DNA from: Hymenobacter terrestris
GTDB lineage: Bacteria > Bacteroidota > Bacteroidia > Cytophagales > Hymenobacteraceae
Direction of reading: 5' to 3'
Length of the DNA: 50,208 nt
Assembly (NCBI RefSeq): GCF_013377905.1
Contig: NZ_JABKAV010000024.1
Location: 1-50,208, forward strand
Each line of letters opens with the position of its first letter. The stretch's first letter is position 1. Shown here in pieces: positions 25,203 through 32,622 of the stretch. Made by a program: the position numbers and the translations under genes. The notes beneath the pieces were generated by a model. The model made no database searches. It was given only the letters and a program-made list of their open reading frames with translations, and was not told the origin of the DNA.

Positions 25203-26681
25203 TCACCCCACTCCCAGCCAGGCAAACGTCAGCGAATCTGTGGGATTAGCCGTTGGTCGCAGTTGAAAGCCCGCCCGTTCGAAGGCGTGCACCGAGGCGG
25301 CGTTGGCAGCCTGCACGTGGCCCAGCACTCGCCTCACTTGCGCAAATTGCGCCAGCAGTTGCCGCGTGCCGGCCAACAGCAGCAGTGGTGCCAGCCCCCG
25401 GCCCCGGAAATTGGCGTCGAGCAGGTAGCTGAGCGTGGCCGTTTCGCCTTCCACCGCGAACCGGATGAGGCCCGCCGAGTGGCCCGTGGCGGCATCCTGG
25501 GCCAGCAGGAGCAGTGCATTTTCGTCGGTCAGCCGGGCAGCAAACCACCGCTCATGGTCATCCTCAGCCACGGGCTCGGTGTTGAATGAAAAGCGCCGCA
25601 CGGCCGGCTCGTTGGTCCAGGCCAGCAGCTGGGCTGAGTCGGTGGAGGTGGCGGGGCGCAGGGCAAAGGGCGGCAGAGGCAGCAGCAATGCCCGCAGCTC
25701 CTGGCGCAGACGGGCCGGGGCCTGCCCGTCGAATACCCGACGCTGGGCAACACGCATTTCGGCGGCTATGCGACCGGCTTCGGAGGAGGTGAGAATGTTG
25801 GCTGCCGCCATGAAAGGTCGGGCCAGACCGGCTCCGCGCAGGTAGTGGTCGAGGTCGTACTGGTTGGCGGCGGTGGGCAGCAGCAGCAGCAGCCCGCCAC
25901 CGGCCGCGCAGTACTCGTAGCTCACGGTGCTGGCCGAGCACACAGCCGCGCCGCATTGGCGCATGAGCGTGGCCAGTTCCGGAGCGGCCAAGTGGCGGTG
26001 CAGCGTCAGATTTGGCTGGTCGGTTGCCCAGGCGTGCAGCGCTTCCCAACCCTGGTAAGCTCCGCCTAGCACCGCATGCACTTGGCGTGCGCCCGGCAGG
26101 GCCAGTAACTCCGCTACCACGCGGCGGGTCTGGTGCGTGGGGTCGGCTCCGCCCAAGCACACAAATACCGTGGATGGGTCGGGTTCCGTCGCGTCACCTA
26201 CAGCGGACTCATGCTGGAAATCGGCCCGCAGCGGGGCAAAAGCGGGGCCGCTGAGCAGGCGGGCTCCCGGCTGGCGCAGCTCGTAATCGGCCGCCGTGGA
26301 TTCGCCGGCGGGGTTGAGCACTAGGTCGGCGGCCAGCGGGTAGGCGTGCAAATCGTCAAGGTACACCAGCCGGTGCACGGCTCCACGCACGGTGTTCTGG
26401 TAATCGTAGCGGAAATCGTAGCCATCGAGTACCAGCACATCATCAGGCCGGAGCAGCCAAGCAGCTAGGTCGGCGGCTTCTTCGGGCAGTGGGCGCGCGG
26501 GCAGCGCCTGCACCGCCAAGCCAGCGGCCGTGAGCTGGGCCACCAGGGCCACATCGGGCTCCCGAATTAGAAAAACCTGCTCCGGGAAATCGGGCCGCAG
26601 GATTTCGGCAAGCGCCAGCAGCCGCATCATGTGGCCCAGGCCAATGCGGGCGTTTCCATCGGCGCGGAGGAGGAGGCGCAT
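25203..26681 (-). CDS. pseG: PseG-PseH fusion: nucleotide-sugar hydrolase plus N-acetyltransferase
   Basis: A 492-residue two-domain protein. Residues 1 to about 335 are PseG-like: RADGNARIGLGHMMR (6-20), with H17 as the expected catalytic base, VLVLDGYDFRYDYQ and VFVCLGGADPTHQTRR; this part removes UDP. Residues about 339-485 are a GNAT acetyltransferase like PseH: FALRPATSTDSAQLL, the acetyl-CoA loop ANFRGRGLAPLLL and AANAASVHAFERAGF. In the pseudaminic pathway PseH acetylates the 4-amino sugar and PseG then releases it from UDP, so the fusion joins two consecutive steps. ATG 26681 aligns with the PseG N-terminus. Confidence 0.92.
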   Translation of the reverse strand: MRLLLRADGNARIGLGHMMRLLALAEILRPDFPEQVFLIREPDVALVAQLTAAGLAVQALPARPLPEEAADLAAWLLRPDDVLVLDGYDFRYDYQNTVRGAVHRLVYLDDLHAYPLAADLVLNPAGESTAADYELRQPGARLLSGPAFAPLRADFQHESAVGDATEPDPSTVFVCLGGADPTHQTRRVVAELLALPGARQVHAVLGGAYQGWEALHAWATDQPNLTLHRHLAAPELATLMRQCGAAVCSASTVSYEYCAAGGGLLLLLPTAANQYDLDHYLRGAGLARPFMAAANILTSSEAGRIAAEMRVAQRRVFDGQAPARLRQELRALLLPLPPFALRPATSTDSAQLLAWTNEPAVRRFSFNTEPVAEDDHERWFAARLTDENALLLLAQDAATGHSAGLIRFAVEGETATLSYLLDANFRGRGLAPLLLLAGTRQLLAQFAQVRRVLGHVQAANAASVHAFERAGFQLRPTANPTDSLTFAWLGVG

Positions 26682-26691
26682 AGTACTTTCG

Positions 26692-27129
26692 CTAATCAAT
26701 GAGTGATAATATTATGGTAGCACTCAAATACACGATGGTCAACACCGAGTCTGTGTAAGTGACTCGACTTTCATTGAAAAAATCGGTTGGACTTTTGGCA
26801 ACAGCTACCAATTCCTTTGCCTGGGTTTTCAGACTGATAAAGCGTAATGCCTGAAATAAAACGAGAAGAATAATGGTGTTTCTTAAGACAGTAGCTGAGT
26901 GCGCATTTGCCATCTGTAGCGTTGGATCATGTCTTAATCGGAAAAATATCACCAAGTGTATCAGGCCGATTAGAAACCAGAAAAGATATACATACGCATT
27001 GCGTAATGATTTATAATTGATAGTATACAGGAGCAGTTGCGTGAAAACACCGTAGATTAATATTGCATCTCGCTGGTTGTCTTCCGTTTCGATATTGTCG
27101 AAACAATGCCACAGCAATAATGATAGCAA
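26692..27129 (-). CDS. Hypothetical AT-rich membrane protein
   Basis: A 145-residue protein with three or four hydrophobic segments (AILIYGVFTQLLLYTI; VYLFWFLIGLIHLVIFF; NTIILLVLFQALRFI; SVLTIVYLSATIILSLI). It is far more AT-rich than the pse genes on both sides and matches no family I know. It sits 10 bases before the pseG-pseH start, so it interrupts the pathway genes and may be a recent insertion or a subunit of the export machinery. The 111 bases upstream hold only AT-rich sequence. Confidence 0.6.
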   Translation of the reverse strand: MLSLLLWHCFDNIETEDNQRDAILIYGVFTQLLLYTINYKSLRNAYVYLFWFLIGLIHLVIFFRLRHDPTLQMANAHSATVLRNTIILLVLFQALRFISLKTQAKELVAVAKSPTDFFNESRVTYTDSVLTIVYLSATIILSLID

Positions 27130-27240
27130 CAGATATAATATAATTATGACTTTATCCTAGCTTTTCAGCTTGGTGAAGTAGAAAAAAGGCCGTGCCGTAC
27201 GCTTCTGCTGATGCATGACAAGATTTTCAACTGTTGTAAC

Positions 27241-27966
27241 TTACAGCTTCTTCTGCTCGACATGCGCATTAAGCGCCACTAACTCCGAGTGCTCGTCCAA
27301 TAAGGCAATCAGTTCCTCAGTCGTCAAAGTATCAGCCTGATGCTCTTCTATCAGTCGTCTAATTAGCTCGAAATCCTCAGTAGTATCCACCGTGAGGCGG
27401 TAGACGCTGCGGTTGCCGGAGCGGATTATCTGGGCGAATTGCACCCGGCCCGAGCGGTTCTGGTGGATGTAGGGCGTTACATGCTCCCGGTCGGAGGCGA
27501 TAGTGGCGTGCTGATGGGCTTCATCCAGTAGTTCCCGCGAAAAAATCTCGAAATCGAAACCCCGCGGATAGGTGCGTTCCAGTACGTTGGAGAGGTACAG
27601 ACGCGGATTATTGGCCGCCAGATACTGCTGCACGGCCTCCGCAATCAGTGCACCGTCCAGCAGCGGGCAGTCGGAAGTTACGCGCACAATAACGTCTAGG
27701 TCGTGGGCGGCGGCGCATTGTTGGTAGCGGGCCAGCACATCATCCTCGGGCCCACGAGTCACGGGCAGGCTGTGCGCCGCCGCAAAATCGGCCAGCGCGT
27801 CGTCGGTGGCGTTGGTGGTGATGGCCAAGTAAATTGGTAGCCCGCTGGTTTGTAGCCGCTCGATGTGGTAGGCCAGCAGTGGCCGGCCGCCCACCAGCCG
27901 TAGCACTTTGCCCGGTAGCCGGGTACTGGTCATGCGGGCTTGCGAAATTATGCCGACTTTCTTCAC
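27241..27966 (-). CDS. Cytidylyltransferase, SpsF/PseF-like
   Basis: A 241-residue nucleotidyltransferase. The N-terminal IISQARMTSTRLPGKVL is the CTP-binding signature of the CMP-sugar synthetase superfamily, SpsF branch; VRVTSDCPLLDGALI holds the metal-binding Asp, and the Ser-Asp-Arg-Glu-His-Val-Thr-Pro stretch (SDREHVTPYI) is typical of SpsF. In this cluster it most likely activates pseudaminic acid to CMP-Pse, the PseF step. Its ATG overlaps the pseC stop by 4 bases (ATGA), so the two are translationally coupled. Confidence 0.88.
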   Translation of the reverse strand: MKKVGIISQARMTSTRLPGKVLRLVGGRPLLAYHIERLQTSGLPIYLAITTNATDDALADFAAAHSLPVTRGPEDDVLARYQQCAAAHDLDVIVRVTSDCPLLDGALIAEAVQQYLAANNPRLYLSNVLERTYPRGFDFEIFSRELLDEAHQHATIASDREHVTPYIHQNRSGRVQFAQIIRSGNRSVYRLTVDTTEDFELIRRLIEEHQADTLTTEELIALLDEHSELVALNAHVEQKKL

Positions 27967-29153
27967 GCTGGTTCCTGCCGCGAAACGAATTCCCGGATGC
28001 AGGCAATCACGTACTGCTGCTCCTCATCGGTGAGGCTGGGAAACAGCGGGATACTGAGGCAGTGGGCGTAGTATGCTTCGGCCTTCGGAAAGTCGCCTTC
28101 CAACCAGCCCAAACCCTGGTAGTAAGGCATGCGATGCACCGGAATGTAATGGACCTGCGCGAAAACCTGCTTCTCGCGTAGAAAATCGTACAGCCCCCGG
28201 CGGTCTTCCACCTGAATCACATACAGATGGTATGCGTGGCCCGGCGCGCCGGCCAGCGGGCGCACAGTGGGCATCTCGGCGAAGGCCGCGTCGTAGCGGG
28301 CCGCCAACTCGCGACGGCGGTCCATACCCGCGTCGGCACGCTGGAGCTGGCTGATGCCCAGGGCGCAGAGCATGTCGGGCAGGCGGTAGTTGTATCCTAG
28401 TTCCTGCATTTCCATGTACCAGCCGCCTTCGTCGGGCCGGCTGAGCTGGGCGGGGTCTTTGGTGATGCCGTGGGTGCGCAACGTAAGCAGCCGCTCGTAC
28501 AAGTCGCGGCGGTTGGTGGTGATCATGCCGCCCTCGCCGGTGGCAATGTGCTTTACGGGGTGAAAACTGAAGATGGCCAGGTCGGCAAACTGCCCGTTGC
28601 CGCAGTTCTGGGCCTGACCCTGGCTGTCGATGAACGAGCCGCCGGGCGCGTGGCAGCTGTCTTCGAGCAGCCATAGCTCAAACTCGTCGCAGAGCTGGCG
28701 GGCCTGCTCCAGGTTCACCGGCAGGCCCGCAAAATCCACGGGAATCAGCCCGTGAAAATGGCCTTTCGGGTGGCTTTCGAGCAGCCGGCGCACGGCGGCC
28801 AGGTCGATGAGTGCGGTATCCGGGTCGATGTCAACGAAATACACCTCGCCGCCGCAGTAGCGCCCGCAGTTGGCCGAAGCGGCAAACGTAATGGGTGTGG
28901 TGATGACGCGCTGGCCGGGCTGCACGCCCAGCGCCAGCGCACACAGGTGCAGTGCCGCCGTACCATTACTCACGGCCACGGCATATTCGGCCCCCACGTA
29001 GGCCGCAAACTTCTCCTCAAACGCTGCCACCAGCGGCCCCTGCGTGAGGTAGTCGGAGCGTAGGGCGGCTAACACGGCCTGTTCATCGGCCTCAGTGATG
29101 TGCTGGCGGCCGTAGGCGATAGGGCGGGTGGGCTGGAAATTGGAGAAGTTCAT
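27963..29153 (-). CDS. pseC: UDP-4-amino-4,6-dideoxy-N-acetyl-beta-L-altrosamine transaminase
   Basis: A 396-residue PLP enzyme of the DegT/DnrJ/EryC1 family; second step of pseudaminic acid synthesis, aminating the 4-keto sugar made by PseB. Motifs are AVSNGTAALHL, the ITTPITFAASANC loop, LLEDSCHAPG with the PLP-ring Asp, FHPVKHIATGEGG with the internal-aldimine K201, and NYRLPDMLCALGISQL. PseC-type proteins share the HYIPVHRMPYYQ stretch. Length is normal. It overlaps the cytidylyltransferase start and has its own -7 box 5 bases before its ATG. Confidence 0.94.
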   Translation of the reverse strand: MNFSNFQPTRPIAYGRQHITEADEQAVLAALRSDYLTQGPLVAAFEEKFAAYVGAEYAVAVSNGTAALHLCALALGVQPGQRVITTPITFAASANCGRYCGGEVYFVDIDPDTALIDLAAVRRLLESHPKGHFHGLIPVDFAGLPVNLEQARQLCDEFELWLLEDSCHAPGGSFIDSQGQAQNCGNGQFADLAIFSFHPVKHIATGEGGMITTNRRDLYERLLTLRTHGITKDPAQLSRPDEGGWYMEMQELGYNYRLPDMLCALGISQLQRADAGMDRRRELAARYDAAFAEMPTVRPLAGAPGHAYHLYVIQVEDRRGLYDFLREKQVFAQVHYIPVHRMPYYQGLGWLEGDFPKAEAYYAHCLSIPLFPSLTDEEQQYVIACIREFVSRQEPA

Positions 29154-29158
29154 AAACC

Positions 29159-29166
29159 CAAAAGTA
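29159..29166 (-). promoter_or_regulatory. -7 box before pseC
   Basis: TACTTTTG on the minus strand, an exact TAnnTTTG match, ending 5 bases before the pseC ATG at 29153. Confidence 0.45.
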
Positions 29167-29224
29167 TGGCGGCGGGGTGGTTGTTTGGCTAACCCCGGTT
29201 GATGAGCGCACTGCTGGCACGCTG

Positions 29225-29330
29225 TAGGGGCAGGACTTGCCCCTAGCCGCCATTAAACGGGCCCTTCGCCCGGCAGACAAAAGCCTGCAACGCATCGTTT
29301 TCGCGACGGGCGGGGGCAAGCCCCGCCACT
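29225..29330. repeat. GTAGGGGC/GGGGCAAGCCCC repeat element
   Basis: GC-rich inverted element with GTAGGGGCAGGACTTGCCCC at one end and GGGCGGGGGCAAGCCCC at the other, filling most of the pseB-pseC gap. It is related to the short repeat at 4353-4404. Confidence 0.5.
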
Positions 29331-29364
29331 ATATAAGTTTTGGGTGCCCTGGATTAGCCCTCAC

Positions 29365-30384
29365 CTATACCGTAAATCCGGCGTCGACGTGCAACTTAAT
29401 TTCCTCCCGAATCTGCTCGGCCGAGAGCCAGTCGGTGTTGTTGCTGGAGTTGTAGTGGAAACCGGGCTCGGTGCGGCGGCCGCCGAAATGGGCAATGAAC
29501 GCATCCACATCCCAGCGTGGGGTGAAGGGTAGAATAACGTAATACTTGTCGAGCTCGACGGTGCTCAGAGCGTCGGTTTCGGTTATCATTTCCTCGTGCA
29601 GCTTCTCGCCGGGCCGGATACCCACGACTTCCTGCCGGCAGTTGGGGCCAATGGCCTCGGCTACTTCGGTAATCTTGTAGCTCGGGATTTTGGGCACGAA
29701 AATCTCCCCGCCCCAGCTGTTTTCCAGCGCGTACAGCACCAAGTCCACGCCCTCATCGAGCGAGATGTGGAAGCGCGTCATGTCGGGGTGGGTGATGGGT
29801 AGCACGCCCGACTCGCGGCGCTGCAGGAAAAACGGCACCACCGAGCCTCGCGAGCCGATTACGTTGCCATAGCGCACCACCGAAAAGCGCAAATCGCGCG
29901 AGCCTTTCATATTGTTCGCGGCCACAAACAGCTTGTCGGAGCAGAGTTTAGTAGCGCCGTAGAGGTTGATGGGCGCGGCGGCCTTGTCGGTGCTCAGGGC
30001 TACTACGTCGGTTACGCCGCAGTCGAGAGCCGCGTTAATCACGTTTTCGGCCCCGAAAATATTGGTTTTAATGCATTCCATCGGGTTGTACTCCGCGGCG
30101 GGCACCTGCTTGAGGGCGGCGGCGTGCACAATGATGTCGATGCCCTCGCAGGCCCGCTTGAGCCGCTCGCCGTCGCGCACATCCCCGATGAAGTAGCGGA
30201 TGGCCGGATACTCGGAGTGGGGAAACTGCTGCGACATCTCGTACTGCTTGAGCTCGTCGCGCGAGTACACCACCAGCCGTTTCACCTGCGGATAGAGCCG
30301 GAACACAGTTTCGACGAACTGCTTGCCGAACGAGCCAGTACCGCCGGTTACCAGAATGGATTTATGGTTGAGGTCGAGGGCCAT
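29365..30384 (-). CDS. pseB: UDP-GlcNAc 4,6-dehydratase (inverting)
   Basis: A 339-residue extended SDR; first step of pseudaminic acid synthesis, turning UDP-GlcNAc into a 4-keto-6-deoxy sugar with C5 inversion. TGGTGSFG (13-20) binds NADP; HAAALKQVPAAEYNP and STDKAAAPINLYGATK carry the catalytic residues, and RYGNVIGSRGSVVPFF is a PseB/FlaA1 signature. ATG 30384 is chosen; the upstream 20 codons run toward the promoter and are not conserved-looking. A TACTTTTG box 57 bases upstream suits it as promoter of the pse run. Confidence 0.95.
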   Translation of the reverse strand: MALDLNHKSILVTGGTGSFGKQFVETVFRLYPQVKRLVVYSRDELKQYEMSQQFPHSEYPAIRYFIGDVRDGERLKRACEGIDIIVHAAALKQVPAAEYNPMECIKTNIFGAENVINAALDCGVTDVVALSTDKAAAPINLYGATKLCSDKLFVAANNMKGSRDLRFSVVRYGNVIGSRGSVVPFFLQRRESGVLPITHPDMTRFHISLDEGVDLVLYALENSWGGEIFVPKIPSYKITEVAEAIGPNCRQEVVGIRPGEKLHEEMITETDALSTVELDKYYVILPFTPRWDVDAFIAHFGGRRTEPGFHYNSSNNTDWLSAEQIREEIKLHVDAGFTV

Positions 30385-30441
30385 GAGAAGGGTAATGAGC
30401 GAAGAAAGAGCGAGCCGCACGGCGGCTAAGGTGGGGGAGGG

Positions 30442-30449
30442 CAAAAGTA
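30442..30449 (-). promoter_or_regulatory. -7 box of pseB
   Basis: TACTTTTG on the minus strand, an exact TAnnTTTG match, 57 bases before the pseB ATG. No good -33 was found. Confidence 0.45.
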
Positions 30450-30481
30450 GGGAGTTATCAGTTGCCAGTCTTTAGTTGTCA

Positions 30482-30587
30482 GGAACGTCATTCAGAGCGC
30501 AGCGAACAATCGTCGCTCACTACGATTGCGCGACGATTGTTCAACGAGTTCACGCCAGATTCTTCGCTTCGCTCTGAATGACGTTCC
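30482..30587. repeat. Inverted repeat with mosaic inner arms
   Basis: Outer arms share GGAACGTCATTCAGAGCG with the complement GCTCTGAATGACGTTCC; between them GAACAATCGTCG pairs with CGACGATTGTTC. The usual AGATTCTTCG remains only on the right side, so one inner segment seems to have been replaced. It lies between the divergent pseB and FkbH-like genes. Confidence 0.85.
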
Positions 30588-30631
30588 TTTGCCGGGCAAT
30601 TACCAACCGGCAACAACTAACCGGCAACTGA

Positions 30632-32464
30632 ATGATATTGGCAACTGATGCCCCCATCAAACTCGTCATCTGGGACCTCGACGACACGTTTTGGCAGGGC
30701 ACGCTCTCGGAAGGAAGCGTAACGGCGCTGGAAGCCAACTTGCAACTGGTGCGCGATACGGCCGGCCGGGGCATTGTGCACACTATTGTGAGCAAGAACG
30801 ACTTTGCTCCGGCCGAAGCCCGGCTGCGGGAGCTGGATATTTGGGAGTTGTTCGTATTTGCGCGCATCAGCTGGCAGCCCAAAGGTCCTATAATCAAGGA
30901 ACTGCTGAGTCAGATGCAGCTGCGGGCCGCCAACGCCTTGTTTCTGGATGACAACCCCGCCAACCGGGCCGAGGCCCAGTTTTACAACCCCGACCTGCGC
31001 GTAGCCGACCCCATCGAACTGCCCCAACTGGCCCCGTTGCTACGCGCCAGCGGCCAGCCCGACCCCACGTTTGCCCGTCTCGAACAATACAAGCTGCTCG
31101 AACGCCAGCAGCAGGCCCGCACCCAGTACGACGACAACCTTGCTTTCCTGCGCGATGCCCGGGTGCAGGTGGAATTTCGGGAGGGGCCGGCCGCGGTGCT
31201 GCCTGATCTGGGCCGGCTCGAAGAGCTTATCAACCGCTCCAACCAGCTCAATTTCACCAAGCGCCGCATTACGCTGCCAGAGCTGGAAGCCAGCCTGCCC
31301 GGCCCGGCCCGCCGCTGGGGCACCGTGCGCGTCCACGACCGGTTTGGCAATTATGGCCTGGTAGGTATCTACTGCCTGAACGAGGCCGAAAACCGACTGG
31401 AGCAGTTCGTGTTTTCCTGCCGCATTCTACATCTGGGCATCGAGCAGTTCACCTACGCTCATCTGGGCTTTCCGAAGCTCGCCGTGCAGGGCGACGTAGC
31501 TACGGAGCTCAGCCAAACCGAAAAGCCCGATTGGATTACCGTACAAACTGCGTCCGCCACCGAAATTGCGGGCGCTCCGTCAACAGTGAGAATCGATAAG
31601 AAACTGCGGGTACTGCTCAAGGGTGGCTGCGACCTGGGCCAGCTTACGCCCTTTCTACAGGCCTTCGACCTCGACGTAACCGAGGAGTTCAACTTCAACA
31701 ACGAGCACCAGATCCCGGTGCATCTAGAGCACACGTTGCTGCTGCGCGCCACCCGCGAGTGGCCCGCCGCCGAGCAACAGCGCTTGGCTGCCACTCTGCC
31801 CTTTCTGGGTCGCGAGGCCTTGGAAACGCGCCTCTGGGAGCCCGGTTACGACGTGCTGGTGTACAGCGCACTGATGGATTATACCCAGCCGCTGTACCGC
31901 GAGCGAACCACCGGCCACCGCGTGCCCTTCGGGGCCTACCAGGACATTACGGCCGAGCCGCCCGCCGCGCTAGCCGGCCGCTACGCCCAGCGTCATTTCC
32001 AGGGCCTGGATGAAAATTTTCTGCACTACTTCGCCCGCGAGTTTGAGCACGAAGGCCCAATTTCGCCCGCCGAATTTCAGCAGAACCTGCACTGGCTACG
32101 AGCCCAGGTACCGGCCCACGTGCCCATCTTCCTGCTCAACGGATCCGAAATCGAAGTGCTCGACTCGGGCGAAACCGGGGCCCGGGCGCGCCATGAACAC
32201 ATGAACCAAGCGCTGGCAGAGTTCGTGGCTTCCGCCGAAAACTGCTTCCTGCTGGATGTGCGGGCGTTTGTACAAACGCCCGCCGACGTTAGCAATAACC
32301 TGCGCCACTACCACCGCCGCCACTACCGCACCCTGGCCCAGCAGTTGGCCCAGGCTATCGGCGCGTGGCAGGGGCAGGGCCTGGCCCACTCCACTTGGGC
32401 TGACTGGAAAGCCCGCGCCATTGGCCTACTGCCGGTTAAGCTGCGCGGCGGGTTGGGGCTATAA
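30632..32464 (+). CDS. HAD-IIIC / FkbH-like protein with permuted domain order
   Basis: A 610-residue multidomain protein. Residues 1-150 are an HAD-IIIC domain: VIWDLDDTFWQGTLSEG with the nucleophile in DLDDT (15-19), IVSKND and LFLDDNPANRAEA. About 165-290 look like a GNAT-type domain (RSNQLNFTKRRI, VHDRFGNYGLVGIYCL, SCRILHLGIEQFTY). The rest, about 325-580, may be SGNH-like (LRVLLKGGCDLGQL; NNLRHYHRRHY). Ordinary FkbH proteins have the SGNH-like part first. FkbH enzymes load three-carbon acyl groups onto a carrier protein; here a role in acylating the surface sugar is a guess. It diverges from pseB. Confidence 0.82.
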   Translation: MILATDAPIKLVIWDLDDTFWQGTLSEGSVTALEANLQLVRDTAGRGIVHTIVSKNDFAPAEARLRELDIWELFVFARISWQPKGPIIKELLSQMQLRAANALFLDDNPANRAEAQFYNPDLRVADPIELPQLAPLLRASGQPDPTFARLEQYKLLERQQQARTQYDDNLAFLRDARVQVEFREGPAAVLPDLGRLEELINRSNQLNFTKRRITLPELEASLPGPARRWGTVRVHDRFGNYGLVGIYCLNEAENRLEQFVFSCRILHLGIEQFTYAHLGFPKLAVQGDVATELSQTEKPDWITVQTASATEIAGAPSTVRIDKKLRVLLKGGCDLGQLTPFLQAFDLDVTEEFNFNNEHQIPVHLEHTLLLRATREWPAAEQQRLAATLPFLGREALETRLWEPGYDVLVYSALMDYTQPLYRERTTGHRVPFGAYQDITAEPPAALAGRYAQRHFQGLDENFLHYFAREFEHEGPISPAEFQQNLHWLRAQVPAHVPIFLLNGSEIEVLDSGETGARARHEHMNQALAEFVASAENCFLLDVRAFVQTPADVSNNLRHYHRRHYRTLAQQLAQAIGAWQGQGLAHSTWADWKARAIGLLPVKLRGGLGL

Positions 32465-32490
32465 TAAGTGGGTGAAAGTAGGAGTGAATA

Positions 32491-32614
32491 AACGTCATTC
32501 TGAGCGCAGCGCAACGTAGTCGAAGAATCTCTACCGCTTCGTTGCAGTCAACTAAATTACCACTACAGTAGAGATTCTTCGACTCCGGCTGCGCCTTCGC
32601 TCAGAATGACAGTT
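32491..32614. repeat. Inverted repeat, GTCATTCTGAGCG type
   Basis: Imperfect arms beginning AACGTCATTCTGAGCGCAGC at 32491 and ending TCAGAATGACAGTT at about 32614, with AGAATCTCTAC inside. It fills the gap between the convergent FkbH-like and GT4 genes and could serve both as terminator. Confidence 0.85.
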
Positions 32615-32622
32615 CTTCTCTC

